Positions 22,746 to 33,620 of a DNA stretch of 64,000 bases are shown here, in pieces. Each line of letters starts with the position of its first letter. Positions within the stretch are counted from its first letter, which is position 1. A program made the translations under genes and the position numbers. This DNA is from Strigamia acuminata (lineage: Eukaryota; Arthropoda; Chilopoda; Geophilomorpha; Linotaeniidae). The stretch is taken from NCBI GenBank assembly GCA_949358305.1, contig OX442315.1, positions 36,792,427 to 36,856,426 on the forward strand, read 5' to 3'. The notes beneath the pieces are model-generated. The model worked only from the letters and a program-made list of their open reading frames with translations. It was not told the origin of the DNA and made no database searches.

Positions 22746-23339
22746 CTGCAATGATGGAAACAAAATAATTAATGAAATCGCCAATAACACGGAGATAAAT
22801 AGGGGGTGGGCTCGAGGAACGTCGCTGAAACGTGCGACCGCTCGTCGAGTCCTATTCCTGTTCATTGATTCGTCCTTGTCAGGAAGAAAAGAGTCTTCTT
22901 GGCACATCTGGTTCACGTCCAATGATAACCACGAGACGGAATCGAGCGTATTAATCCGGAAATTTTTCTTCGGATTGCTTAATTTAAAATTAAACTGTAA
23001 ATTTGTATTTAAACCAATAAATTCGCGAAATCGTTCGTGAAAATCTCCAATAACAATTTTAGAACATGTAAACAAATGTTCTTGTCGTGAATTAACTTGT
23101 AAAGAAATAAATTTGTCTAATAATAACTCCAAAAATTCGGAGTTAAAGTCGAGTTAAAAAACGAATCTATAATAAATTAGTGTCATCGGGAAAAAATTCG
23201 CAAATAAAATAGCAAATAAAAATAGAAACAACGTTCTATAAATTCTTTCAAAATCCATCCAATAAATTATTCCCATTTCTGGAATATAAAAAGAAAGCTC
23301 GTTTCCTTTGTCTCGTTCGTGTCAATTGTCGTGAGTCAT

Positions 23340-23385
23340 CTTCAAGGAGCGAGGCGACAGTTTGTCTGCTATCGCGTCCTTGAAG
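23340..23385 (-). other. RNA hairpin upstream of ORF3, copy A
   Basis: Counterpart of B 58241-58286: CTTCAAGGA pairs with TCCTTGAAG, with inner GCGA/TCGC pairing. Confidence 0.5.
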
Positions 23386-23480
23386 ACAAATAATAGGAGA
23401 AAATACAATCGCTCTCGCGATCGTGGATATTAGTATAATAATTATACACTATTTCGAACGCAGAGCGTTCATGTCAAGTA

Positions 23481-23639
23481 TTAGTCAAGTGTATCTTTAA
23501 TTCGACCGCACGGAGCTAAATCTCGTGCGGCGATGCCGACTACTACCTGATCGGGTGGAACTACGTTTATGTCCGGGTCCCAATTCTCGTCATGATGCTG
23601 TATTTCAAGCATTTCCTCGTCCCCTCCTTCCTCATCCAT
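23481..23639 (-). CDS. small acidic ORF, copy A
   Basis: 52 codons, counterpart of B 57987-58145. It begins MDEEGGDEEMLEI and is strongly acidic at the N-terminus. No known function, and it may be non-coding. Confidence 0.3.
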   Translation of the reverse strand: MDEEGGDEEMLEIQHHDENWDPDINVVPPDQVVVGIAARDLAPCGRIKDTLD

Positions 23640-23853
23640 CGTGAGGATTGCGCGTTCAGTCAGACCACGATTAAAAAACTTGAAAACTTCTCGTAAAATG
23701 GATCAAAAACTTGGTTAAAAATGCACTCGCTGTGTATCACGTGCGGACGACGATCAGCTGATTTTAGCGGAAGTCCGGGTGAAAACGAGGCAATCGTGGT
23801 GGGTTCTGGGTAATTTTACTCCAGAACCAGGTGCTTATGACTGTGCGCAACAG

Positions 23854-23965
23854 CCCGTGCGCATGTTACGCTACGGGGCTCCTTTGTTTCTACGCCCGTG
23901 CGCGATCGCTGCTACGGGGTCTTTTGCACGCGGTATCCGACCCGTGCCGATAATTTTGCTACGGG
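23854..23965 (-). repeat. three tandem stem-loop repeats, copy A
   Basis: Counterpart of B 57661-57772: three units of CCCGTAGC, a variable 8-10 nt, then GCACGGG. Confidence 0.65.
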
Positions 23966-24119
23966 TCCCGCGTTTCCACGCCATCTCGTGACGCGAATTC
24001 GACCGATATCCGCTTTGTTGGACTTAGCGAAATTTTCAGAGTCTCGGATTTTGATGGCTAGCGCTGTCGATCGGTCAATTTTTTTGTTTTTCAGCGTCGC
24101 CATCGACTCGTAACGTTTT

Positions 24120-27100
24120 CTACTCCTTTCCTACGACCTTTCCGTCTTTTATAAACGGATTACTTCCACGGGGCCGCAGGTGATGAGTCGAGACAGGTAC
24201 GATATTTTTTGTTGTTTTTTGTGTCTGTACCTCCTCATTATTGTTTTCTTTTTTATCCGTGTTTTTTGTGTTTGTTTCAGGAGTTTCTCCTGTTTCCCCC
24301 CCGACCAAAATTGGATCCGGAACGGATTCAACTATCTCGTTTACCGGTGGTGAAGGGGCGTCGAAATACTCCTCGTTGTCACTTGGCGGTGCTTTTTCCG
24401 ACTCGCCAGCGAACATATCGACGATTTGGCCGTCAGTTTTTGACTTGACTTGGCCCTTGGCCCACATTTCTTGCGGGAATTCCGGAATGTACGGAGTTAA
24501 CTCTCGTACCTGGATCGATTTGTGCTCGGTATTGTCCTCGAGCTTACGTAATTTATACGCGTTACCGCCATGCTTGCCGATGATCACATACGGACCATCT
24601 CTCTTGTCGGCCAAGCTGGCGGTGATTCCTCTCGCTGCATTTGAGAGGATGTGTGTGTCTTTCCACACCAAATCATTGATCTCGAAATTCACAAATTTTC
24701 CACCGCTTTTATCTTGTAAAATGCGGTCGCGCATGTTAAAAATGTGCGCCATCATGTGCTTGTACGTGTTGGAGATGGTTTGCTCCAATTTATACACGTA
24801 CTCATGTGGTTTCTCTGGGTCCACCACATTTACTGACTCTGCCACTCGTGGGTCCCAAGGCACTCGTAGCTCCCGGGCGAAGTTGAGGTAGGCCGGAGAA
24901 AAATCTCTCGTCCTCGAGACTGTTGTTCGTATGCTGAACGCGATCTCCCTCAAGTATTCATCCCACCTATTGTGGATGTCAGTGAATATACTTAGTGCAT
25001 ATTTAATGTCCCTGTTGAGTCGCTCAACGGGATTTGTTCTGGGATTGTAGGTCGAAGTATGTGACGCCACAATCCCGAATTTCTCACAAAACTTACCCCA
25101 AATTTTCGAGATAAATTGGGGTCCGTTGTCGGATATCATTTTACGTGGAAATCCGTAACGTAACGCTACGTCGTAGATACATTCAACGATTTTTTCTGCT
25201 GAAGGTCTAGCGACGGCGTACAACTCGGGCCAACGAGTCGCCACGTCCATTATAACGATAATGTACGCATTTTTATTTCCCGTAACGGGTTTTGGGCCCA
25301 TCACATCGACACTTAAACAATCAAAAGGCGCGTAAGGCCCTAAGAAAATAGTTTCGAATGGTGATTTACTCCTCGGCTTGCACGCTTGACATCGCTGACA
25401 TTGGTGGACAAAAAGAGCAATATCTTTTTTCATCCCTGTCCAGTGAAAAAGCTGTGTAGCACGATAGAGTGTTCTGCTTACTCCCGCATGGCTCGCAAGC
25501 GGGTGCCCGTGTAACAACCACAGCACGCGACCGATTAAGGAAGCAGGTATTACTACCTTTACTGCGGTGTCCGATTCACTCAAGTCATCTTGGTGATTTG
25601 GGTGATGTTTCACCAAAAGGCCGTCATCCAATAGGTAATCTATGGATTCGTGTGCATAACGACGCTTCTGCCTTCTGGTTAAGTTGGGCGGATATTTTCC
25701 TGTCAGTACGAATCTAGCTCTATCCTGACATTTCTTGTCTAATTTTTGTTGCACAATTATTTCCTCCCTTGTCGGGGGATTGCTTCGCATTTGCCTGCCG
25801 ACATGAGCGTGGAAGGCGCTTAGAAGCGGGTCATTTATTCTCCGCTCTAGCTTAAATTCCTTCTTTGCATTTGGGTGATTGTCAGCAGCTGGTTGGTATA
25901 ACCGCGTCCAGAATCCACAGAATTTTACATCTGCTGGAGACGCGGTGGGAATTTCATTTATCTTCCTTAAATCCCAACGGTGACAACTCGTCGGGCAGTA
26001 AATGATGCGGGAATCATCCTCGCCATCATCGTCAGCGTCGATAGGATCTGACACTGGTGCCCTTGATAGAGCGTCAGCCACGACGTTATATTTGCCGGGC
26101 TTGTATTGAATGGTCAAGTCGCATGCCATCAGTTCTAACTGCCATCTGGCTAGTCGACCGGCTGGCTCTTTTAATTTCATCAGCCATTGTAACGCTTGAT
26201 GATCTGTGTGGACTACGAATTTGGTATATTCGAGATAATCTCTGAATTTTCTTATAGCCCACACAACTGCCAAACACTCCAACTCTGTGGCGTTGTAATT
26301 TTTTTCAGCGCCTTGGAGTTTGCGACTTATAAACATGCACGGCAGGTCTTGTTCGACTCCGTCGCGCACGTGAGTTTGGAGCAACGCGGCTCCTAACCCA
26401 ACTCTGCTGGCGTCCGTATGTAATATGAACGGCCGGTTTAAGTCGGGTAGAGGCATTACGCCGACTTCCGTCAGCATCCTCTTTATCGCATTAAATGCGA
26501 TGTTGCACTCATTTGACCATACAAATTCGTTTTCATTCTTCAGGAGGTCGGTAACTGGGGCTGCCACTTCAGCTAGACCCGGTAGCAACCTGCCGAAGAA
26601 GTTTATCATTCCCATAAACCGTTGGACACCTTTAACGTCCTCGGGTGGTGGGAAACGATTAATCGCATCGATTTTTTCGGGGCCAATAGCTAAACCGTTG
26701 ACTCCAATGCGATAACCCAGGAAGGCAAGCTCCTTTCGGCAGAACTTGCTCTTGCCCGGATGAACGTGTAACCCAGCTTTCGCCAGCCGGGTGAGCACTT
26801 GGTCGATGTGCTCAATGTGCTCTTCGAATGTTTTAGAGGCAATAACTATGTCATCTAGGTATGCCCACACGAACTGATGCAGGATATCACCCAATACGCT
26901 TTCGATTAGTCTCTGAAAGGTACTGGGAGCATTCACTAAACCAAACGGCATGACGTTGAACATCAACCGTCCAATTGGCGAGTAAAATGCTGTTTTTAGC
27001 TTATCCTCTGGCCTCATCTCAACTTGCCAGTATCCCTTCGACAGATCCATCGTCGTAACCCAAGAAAAGGGGCTAAGCTCTCTCAAAATGGATTCGATAG

Positions 27101-28190
27101 ACGGCATCTGTATGGGATCTATCTCTGTCACCGCGTTTAATGGGCGGTAATCAATGCATAGGCGTGGGTCCGAGCCCGGGCGCATCACGAGCACAACTCG
27201 CGTCGCGTATTCTCCCTGGGCCTCGGAGACAATGCCACTGTCTAGCATTTCTTGGCACATTTTTTGTACTATTTCACGTTTTTGCGGGTTCATTCCCTTA
27301 TACGCAACTCGTATAGGTTTATTATCCGTCAATTTAATTTCGTGAATAGCCCTATTCGTTCGGCCCGGTTTTTTCGACAGGATCCCCTCATATTTAAGTA
27401 GGACCCTTCGTAGGGCTGCCGCTTCGTTTAATTCTAAAGCGGCGTCGGCGACAAGCGTTTCCACTACATTGTCCCGTTGCAATTCTGTTACGAATGCTTT
27501 AAAATCGTAGTCTTGAACGAATTTCTTTAGGCCTTTCTCCCACTGTGTCTTGTCGGCCGCTTCTTTGATAAGAGCTGGTGGCACGACAATTGCGGGTCTT
27601 TCTCTATCATTTCTGATATAATTCCAAGATTTCGTTATTGGATTTGGTTGTATTTCCATTGACGCCATGAGGTCTAAGCCCAACAGAAAAATTCTGTCGC
27701 ACGTGGGCAGGACCAGGAAAGGGTGCTGTTCTACCCCTCCGAGCCACTCCATGGTCAATAATATAACTCCTTTTGGACGCGCCATTCCGTTGGCGGTTTT
27801 TAGACGTACATTTTTATTAACGCCTTTTATCTTATCGGTGAGACCCAATGATGCTACTATGTCTTCGGAAACGAACGAGCGATCTGCTCCCGAGTCTAGC
27901 AGTCCCATAATTTTTTCGCGTTCTATTGTCATGGGCAGCATACATAGGCGGCTGGTATATTCGACCGCCACGTTGCACATGAAAACACGAAATTCTTCTG
28001 TGTCTTCGACTACTTGAGGTAATTCTTCAAGCAGTAGGTTTGGTTCTTCCGCCTCAGCCTCAGCGTTTGCGGTAATTACCTGCAAAGCGTTGTTGGCCCT
28101 GTCTTGGATCTGGGCGTTAGCTATGTCACTACCCATTTCTTTGACTGGTGGCGGTTTATCGAACCCTTTGTTAAACCCCTTCTTCTTCAT
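24120..28190 (-). CDS. pol: pol polyprotein of copy A (protease, RT, RNase H, integrase)
   Basis: 1356 codons from the first ATG; normally reached by -1 frameshift from gag. Domain order and motifs are as in copy B (DSGA, YLDD, TDAS, HHCC, D-D-E). Copy-specific changes include PFDCLSVD in place of PFDWLSVD, caused by a G-to-T change at 25317 (element orientation), three residues before the first integrase Asp codon, plus four conservative differences between RNase H and integrase. No stop or frameshift. Confidence 0.95.
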   Translation of the reverse strand: MKKKGFNKGFDKPPPVKEMGSDIANAQIQDRANNALQVITANAEAEAEEPNLLLEELPQVVEDTEEFRVFMCNVAVEYTSRLCMLPMTIEREKIMGLLDSGADRSFVSEDIVASLGLTDKIKGVNKNVRLKTANGMARPKGVILLTMEWLGGVEQHPFLVLPTCDRIFLLGLDLMASMEIQPNPITKSWNYIRNDRERPAIVVPPALIKEAADKTQWEKGLKKFVQDYDFKAFVTELQRDNVVETLVADAALELNEAAALRRVLLKYEGILSKKPGRTNRAIHEIKLTDNKPIRVAYKGMNPQKREIVQKMCQEMLDSGIVSEAQGEYATRVVLVMRPGSDPRLCIDYRPLNAVTEIDPIQMPSIESILRELSPFSWVTTMDLSKGYWQVEMRPEDKLKTAFYSPIGRLMFNVMPFGLVNAPSTFQRLIESVLGDILHQFVWAYLDDIVIASKTFEEHIEHIDQVLTRLAKAGLHVHPGKSKFCRKELAFLGYRIGVNGLAIGPEKIDAINRFPPPEDVKGVQRFMGMINFFGRLLPGLAEVAAPVTDLLKNENEFVWSNECNIAFNAIKRMLTEVGVMPLPDLNRPFILHTDASRVGLGAALLQTHVRDGVEQDLPCMFISRKLQGAEKNYNATELECLAVVWAIRKFRDYLEYTKFVVHTDHQALQWLMKLKEPAGRLARWQLELMACDLTIQYKPGKYNVVADALSRAPVSDPIDADDDGEDDSRIIYCPTSCHRWDLRKINEIPTASPADVKFCGFWTRLYQPAADNHPNAKKEFKLERRINDPLLSAFHAHVGRQMRSNPPTREEIIVQQKLDKKCQDRARFVLTGKYPPNLTRRQKRRYAHESIDYLLDDGLLVKHHPNHQDDLSESDTAVKVVIPASLIGRVLWLLHGHPLASHAGVSRTLYRATQLFHWTGMKKDIALFVHQCQRCQACKPRSKSPFETIFLGPYAPFDCLSVDVMGPKPVTGNKNAYIIVIMDVATRWPELYAVARPSAEKIVECIYDVALRYGFPRKMISDNGPQFISKIWGKFCEKFGIVASHTSTYNPRTNPVERLNRDIKYALSIFTDIHNRWDEYLREIAFSIRTTVSRTRDFSPAYLNFARELRVPWDPRVAESVNVVDPEKPHEYVYKLEQTISNTYKHMMAHIFNMRDRILQDKSGGKFVNFEINDLVWKDTHILSNAARGITASLADKRDGPYVIIGKHGGNAYKLRKLEDNTEHKSIQVRELTPYIPEFPQEMWAKGQVKSKTDGQIVDMFAGESEKAPPSDNEEYFDAPSPPVNEIVESVPDPILVGGETGETPETNTKNTDKKENNNEEVQTQKTTKNIVPVSTHHLRPRGSNPFIKDGKVVGKE

Positions 28191-28195
28191 GAATG

Positions 28196-28259
28196 GCGCA
28201 GACGGTCGAGAAGTTATTTCTTCGCCGCCTGCGCTGACTCGTTTTTTGACTCGTTTTTT
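28196..28259 (-). promoter_or_regulatory. -1 frameshift signal, copy A
   Basis: Slippery heptamers A_AAA_AAC at 28259-28253 and 28247-28241, then a stem-loop at 28234-28196. Same as B 53367-53430, described there. Confidence 0.8.
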
Positions 28260-31200
28260 GCCATGGCGAGTTTAATCTCTGCCATCTGCTTCATTATCGC
28301 GTCAAACTTAGCGTCTTCTTTCGCTGTTCTTGGGCACTCATTGGAATAGTGGCCCGGTTGGTTACACTTGAAACAGCGAATATTTGATTTGTCTCTTGGG
28401 GCTTCGATCGATTTTTTCTTTTCAGGGTCTACTTTCGATGGTGGCGTGTAATTTTTTCGAAAATACTTCGGAATTCGGCCGGCATTTGGTTTTAACCTGG
28501 CGCGAAATTCTTCTACCGCTCTATCTCGATGGATGAGATGTACTAGCGGTCCTTCCTCATCGCAACCCGTTGATAAGGTATCGCGATAGCTTCGTATTTC
28601 TTCGTCCGTCGAATAATCGTCTTTTTCTTCCTTTTCGTCTGATTTTCCGACATTTTGTTCGGCTTCCTCCCCCTCCTTGACCTCCTCCAGTGTCGCTTGC
28701 ATGGCTGACGCTGTCGGTGCCTTTTTAGGGGCGGCCAATGGGTTGGAAGGCAGCGTGGATGTCAGTTTATTTTTTATTTGTAAACCAACGCTAGCTTCTG
28801 CCAGCTCCATTATACCGCTAAGATATTCAGTAGGGCGCATGATTTTGTCTGTCGCCCCATATCTTTCCGCACTCAACTTGAGACGTTTAGCGGTTGCTGC
28901 TTTCTCCGCTTCTGGTAAAGCGGAATAATATCTCTTCTCGATATCTATCGTGTTCTCGAACAGGAAGGCGCTCATTTCTTCGTAGCTGCCTCCTGTCGGT
29001 GCCCTTTCTTCAAGTAGCACCCGTTGCGAGTATTCCGACAAACCGCCGAGAAAGAAAAGGTTGAATCCCGTGGCATGAAATTCCATCGGGGCCTTTTCGA
29101 ACAACAATCTGGCGCGAATGTCGTAATCCATTATGGTTTCACCAGGCATCTGGCGAAGACCTCGCATCTTTCGGCTCACCTCTTCGGGTGTCTCGCCGTA
29201 GCGCAGGTCGAATCTCATTAAAAAGTCGTCCCAATTGACGCCTTTCAATCCTTGGTACCACTCACGTGCCGAGCCTGTCATTAGCTCGACAATACCGTGG
29301 GTGAGCATGTCTCCTACGGTGGCTTTAGTGGCAGTCTTAATCCGAATTACTTCGTCAAGGAAGCGATCTCCCGCTTTCCATGACCCGTCGAAACGGTTCT
29401 GAATATAAAATTGCCACCTAATATTCCCGGTAACACTCATGGTGTCACGTCGGGAGACAGCGTATTTTTTCTTTACGCGGTCACCAGTGTTACGATTACG
29501 ATCATTTCGTTTGCTCAGATCGATTCCTTCGGCTTTTAACGAGCCAAGCAGGGCTCTTCCAAGCTCTCCCATCGTATACTGCCGACCCGTCGAATCGGTA
29601 AACGCGCTTTGTCGGGGAAGGTCCTGAAACTCCTCCCGTCGGTGGTCGCTATTTTCCGATCGACGTCGTTTCTCTCTATCGCGCGGAGAGTTGGATCTCT
29701 TCCGGCGATTACTTGACTTATCATTTCGTCTGTCGTCGTTGGACGAGGGGTCGGAGCTGGGGTCGGGAGACGGTGAGCGGCGTGGCGGGTTGCGCCGTGA
29801 AGAGTTTGACTCTTTCCGGCCCCTACGACGGTCGTCACGTTCCCTTTCCCTGCGTTCATCGCGTTCTCTTTCCCTTCGTCTTTCTCCGGAACCTCTCTCC
29901 GAATCGTGATGACTGGGTGCATTCGACTCCAGTTCATCCGACGACGAATCACTGTTTCCGTAGTGATACTGTTGCTGTCCTCTTTCGCGTTGACGTTCCT
30001 CTCGTGACGATGTGCGGTCTTCGGAAGGTTTTCTCGAAGGTCCGTCGTCTTTGAGGATGGGTACCGGCTGTTGCCAGTCGTTACCCCGCGGGTCGTCGCG
30101 TTGTCGGCTCGTGTGAGTCTGTTCTTCGTTACGACGCGCGTTGTTCGCATTTATTAATCGGTTGATAGCGTTGTTAGTGTTATCGTCTAACGCCATCATG
30201 CGAGGTCGAACGCGTTGTTCGGTCGAGACTTCCCGTTTGCGTGGAGTGACTGGCACTTCCTTTTTTCGCTCGGGTTTGGGGCTGACCTTCGGCGTGCGCT
30301 TCGGGTCGCCTTCTACGCTCTCGTCGGACAATTCGGACGAGCTAACTTCTGGCTTGCGAACGGATTTTGGTTTGTCTCGTTGCAGCCTAGTCATGAAAGC
30401 TTGTTCAGCTTCTTGTTGAGAACGGAATGCATAACGATGTGCATGTAAGGCTCGATCAACTATTTCGACTTCTTCTGGAGTAGTCGGAACGCGCTGGGAT
30501 TTGCCGTACTCGAGAGCTCGCGCTTCTCTTTCCGCCAGCTTCCGCTTTCTCTCGCGGATGGCTTGTCGGGCCTCATTCTCGGCATCCGCTTCGAATTGAG
30601 CGGAATCTACCATTTGTTGAGCGTATGCGCCTTCAACAACGGTGATTTCTGGGGATAACCTGTGCGCTCTTAAAGCTGCACGTACGATTTGTAATGTTTC
30701 GTACACAGTTATTTTTCCCGTTGGCAGAGTGTATCGTACACCTTCTGCCTGTGCCAACTGCATCGTGTCAACCAATGTGGCCGAGACGCTGTAAGGCTGG
30801 CTCGGAACACGCTCAGTTTTTGACGCATTGGACTTGTGTCCTTCAGACCTGACCGAAGCTGGGCGGCTTTGCGTAATTGGCGTGTTTAGTGCCGAATTAG
30901 CTGTCGTGTTTGAGGCCGTCTTTTGTATCGGAGACGCCGCTTTCGGACTGCCCACCTCGGTGTCGTGCGTTAGACGAGGCGATGGGTTACGGGATAAAAC
31001 CTCGTTTCCGCTCGTCTCGCCGTCACGGTTAGAACGCGGCAGTTTGGAGTGAGATTGCTCTTCACCCCGCTCTGTCTCGTCCAATCGCTGCCTCGTCTCG
31101 GAACGAGACGGGTGCGATGCCTCTGATGCGCTTCTGCGATCGGGTTTAGGCTTGCGCCGTTTTTGCCTCGCTTCGTGCGCTGAGGCTTTGGGTAAGGGAC

Positions 31201-31294
31201 CTCCAGATCGCAAGTGATAGTCGGCGCCTTTACGACTGCCGGCTCTCTTGTTCGCGTCGGAGTCGGAATCCGTTACTCGGATATTGTCTGCCAT
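28214..31294 (-). CDS. gag: gag polyprotein of copy A
   Basis: 1026 aa from an ATG in good context (CAAAAATGGC). Domains as in copy B: Arg/Glu/Ser-rich middle, retrotransposon capsid-like region, CCHC zinc knuckle. Copies differ by one residue near 208 (Gly here, Asp in B, in TVVExAYAQ). Confidence 0.93.
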   Translation of the reverse strand: MADNIRVTDSDSDANKRAGSRKGADYHLRSGGPLPKASAHEARQKRRKPKPDRRSASEASHPSRSETRQRLDETERGEEQSHSKLPRSNRDGETSGNEVLSRNPSPRLTHDTEVGSPKAASPIQKTASNTTANSALNTPITQSRPASVRSEGHKSNASKTERVPSQPYSVSATLVDTMQLAQAEGVRYTLPTGKITVYETLQIVRAALRAHRLSPEITVVEGAYAQQMVDSAQFEADAENEARQAIRERKRKLAEREARALEYGKSQRVPTTPEEVEIVDRALHAHRYAFRSQQEAEQAFMTRLQRDKPKSVRKPEVSSSELSDESVEGDPKRTPKVSPKPERKKEVPVTPRKREVSTEQRVRPRMMALDDNTNNAINRLINANNARRNEEQTHTSRQRDDPRGNDWQQPVPILKDDGPSRKPSEDRTSSREERQRERGQQQYHYGNSDSSSDELESNAPSHHDSERGSGERRRERERDERRERERDDRRRGRKESNSSRRNPPRRSPSPDPSSDPSSNDDRRNDKSSNRRKRSNSPRDREKRRRSENSDHRREEFQDLPRQSAFTDSTGRQYTMGELGRALLGSLKAEGIDLSKRNDRNRNTGDRVKKKYAVSRRDTMSVTGNIRWQFYIQNRFDGSWKAGDRFLDEVIRIKTATKATVGDMLTHGIVELMTGSAREWYQGLKGVNWDDFLMRFDLRYGETPEEVSRKMRGLRQMPGETIMDYDIRARLLFEKAPMEFHATGFNLFFLGGLSEYSQRVLLEERAPTGGSYEEMSAFLFENTIDIEKRYYSALPEAEKAATAKRLKLSAERYGATDKIMRPTEYLSGIMELAEASVGLQIKNKLTSTLPSNPLAAPKKAPTASAMQATLEEVKEGEEAEQNVGKSDEKEEKDDYSTDEEIRSYRDTLSTGCDEEGPLVHLIHRDRAVEEFRARLKPNAGRIPKYFRKNYTPPSKVDPEKKKSIEAPRDKSNIRCFKCNQPGHYSNECPRTAKEDAKFDAIMKQMAEIKLAMAKNESKNESAQAAKK

Positions 31295-31342
31295 TTTTGG
31301 GTATGAAAATGATCTCAAGTTCTATTCGAGTCGTTTAAATCG

Positions 31343-31360
31343 ATCCCGGACAGGCCCCCA
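31343..31360 (-). other. primer binding site, copy A
   Basis: TGGGGGCCTGTCCGGGAT in element orientation, two bases inside the 5' LTR. It resembles the tRNA-Pro type primer site of known retroelements, with two transposed bases. Confidence 0.7.
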
Positions 31361-31362
31361 CG

Positions 31363-32358
31363 TGTCGCGCTCAACTCGGTCTGTCGCTGATACGTGGTAT
31401 GAGTCACTCTCTGATCTCGCAATACCGCTTTACTCAAGCGGTTACCCAAATAATGTAACACGGCAAGACAATGTAAAAGGTAAATATAATAAATGTATTT
31501 ATTATACGGGAATATACAGTTAAAAGGGAATAAAATATGTAAGGGAATAAAAAGGTAAAAGGAAAGGGGTGTGAAGTTGGCGGGAAACTGGTCGAGGTCG
31601 TCCTTTGTCGCTGTGGATCCAAGATGGCGTCCGCGTGGCAACGTGGTGTCGTCTTGGGCCGGCGTGGCAATGAATGGCGTCCTCGTCTCACGTTTCTCGT
31701 TCGGTCCTTCGGGCTCACGCTGGTCGGGCGCGAGTGAATGCCTGAAAGGTCTTACTTCTGGTCTGTTGTCTAGGTTTAGGGTTTTTTGTAGGTGTCCGGC
31801 GATCACACAGCGGCGGACGCTTGGTGGTTCCCGGCGATACACACAGCGGCGGGAACGCTCGTCGTGGTTACTGCAATTTAGGCTTGTGCGACCGTTTGTC
31901 TGCACAACTCGCTAAATTGGAGTAGGTTTACTATTTCTAGCTGGCTTGCTAAAATAGTGTGGTAATCTTGTTTCGCAGGTTACTCTGCGGAGGTTAACAC
32001 AAATCAATCGTACTCACGTTGAAAGTCCCTTGTCCTAGGTCACTCCTGAAGTCTTTGTACTTAGGCTTGATCGTTTTAGGACGTTTGGCTTTTACGTGTA
32101 TCTTGGTTGATTTTTGTGTTGGTTCTGCCCGCTCAGTGCAAGGCGAATTCCTTTGCACAAAGCGGGGGGTGACAGGTGACTAAAGCCACCCAATAGTGGA
32201 GAAGACGAATCTCCCCCACTCCCCCAGGGCAGACGCCCGTCCATTGACTGGATGTCAATGCTCTGAGGGAAGGGAGGCGCGCGTGCGACTCCCCTTCTTT
32301 ACCCGTATGTAGGCCACGAGAGAAACTCTTCGTGCCCCACCCCAGTCGGGTCACCACA
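31363..32358 (-). repeat. 5' LTR of copy A
   Basis: 996 bp, same sequence as the 3' LTR as far as I could compare. It contains an AATAAA polyadenylation signal and two consensus donor motifs, as described for copy B. Confidence 0.95.
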
Positions 32359-32858
32359 ACGTGTTTTCACTGTTATTCAGTGATCTCTGCTAACGAGCAG
32401 TGCTCTTACTCGCGGCCGCCATCGAAGACCACCGTGAGCGTCTCCGGAGTCAGCCATCGCTGGCCGAATGAGTTTTTGGAGGGAAGAAGCAACGTTCTCG
32501 CCATTTTTGCGTACAACAACCGTTGTACGCATTTCATTATTCATTTTTTTGTTCAATTTCCATTATGGTATTTAGTCTAGTTTATTGTTTTAATTCTCTT
32601 TGTATTTATTCCGAATAAATTCTTAGTGATATTTTATTATACTTACCTCATATTTATTTTACCCCTAGACATTTTATTTCAGAGACTAGATAATAAGTCT
32701 GTTTACAGCATCTCAACAGTGAAATAACCCGGATCACTGCAAACCTTAAGTTCCTCACATAATTGCACAACAACAATCAGCAAACAACAAACATTAAGTA
32801 AAAACTTATTTTTGAATTGTATTTCTGTATCACATTACAGCTCATCACAACAACATCC
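32359..32858. other. flank of copy A, no gene seen
   Basis: The first 4 bp (ACGT) are the right target duplication. The next 150 bp are GC-richer with NotI-like GCGGCCGC sequence, perhaps old repeat. The rest is AT-rich leader of the pseudogene at 32859. Confidence 0.45.
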
Positions 32859-33110
32859 ATGGTCAAATAAGCCTATTTGTTGTTTTTGGTTGTTTTGATG
32901 GCTGTTGTTGTGCAGGTGCATGAGAATGAAGCCGCCAGAGGAATACCGGTAGTTAACATGGAAATCCTCACAATGGTGCAGTATAACATGACTTTTTTAA
33001 TTCAGCGTCAATTTATGTATTTTTCTTTCGTATACGTAGGTAACTGTTGGGATGTTTGTAAAAATGTGGTGTTTAATGGTGAATTGATAAAAGCGAAAAA
33101 TGTTCTGTAA
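32859..33110 (+). pseudogene. broken four-cysteine peptide gene
   Basis: Aligned with the genes at 33621 and 34751, the ATG at 32859 is followed after three codons by TAA inside the signal peptide (then AYLL-like hydrophobic coding). The splice donor region reads GGTGCAGTATAAC rather than GGCAGTAGGT. Exon 2 (after GTAG at about 33040) keeps NCWDVC but loses the CXC motif through a frame change and stop at 33108. At least three lesions make this a pseudogene. Confidence 0.65.
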
Positions 33111-33453
33111 TTTTAAAATAAAATTTTGTGTTCTTTTTTACTTTTAGAGGGGTAGAACTATACACAAAACCAAGCAGCTAAATTTAAAAACAATACCTCT
33201 TTTAGACTGATTTTATATTCATACTTTCTGCTATTGTGGTTCATAAAACCATAACAATTTTCATTTGTGCAATTAAATTTAGAAAGAATATTACATTTAA
33301 CATTTAATTTAAGGGATGTTCAAGATTTGTTTTTTCCTGTTGACATTTCAATCTTTAAAGACAAAAGGAAATAAAATTTTTTATGCAATGTTGAATGTTA
33401 AATTTTGAATGTAAAAGGTTACTTGCTTTTCTAATCCTGATCAACCACAGGTT

Positions 33454-33463
33454 TATATATAAA
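33454..33463 (+). promoter_or_regulatory. TATA box of peptide gene at 33621
   Basis: TATATATAAA, about 158 bp before the ATG. The upstream 100 bp (TTACTTGCTTTnCTnATCCTGATC) is shared with the gene at 34751. Confidence 0.6.
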
Positions 33464-33620
33464 CAGCGCAGAAAGCTTCTAATTGCATAGTTTCAGATTA
33501 ATAGCAATACTCAGACCGCACCAGTAAGTATTACAAAACGCTACCGCACAAACACGTAAATGTAAGTACGGGTACGAGAGTCTATAACTGTTTATAAATT
33601 ATTTCTTAGATCGTAAAATC

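Larger units (their letters stand above)
18843..32358 (-). mobile_element. giant Ty3/gypsy-type LTR retrotransposon, copy A
   Basis: A complete 13,516-bp element flanked by the 4-bp duplication ACGT (18839-18842 and 32359-32362). The two 996-bp LTRs have TG/CA ends. Order in the minus direction: 5' LTR, PBS, gag, pol, two small frames and RNA hairpins, ORF3, PPT, 3' LTR. It is colinear base for base in length with copy B (position = 81626 - B position). All three large frames are open. Differences from B are few and clustered, in pol around 25.3-26.4 kb and in ORF3 at 20345-20501. One changes Trp to Cys next to the first catalytic Asp of integrase. Intact frames and apparently identical LTRs indicate a recent insertion. 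Confidence 0.95.
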
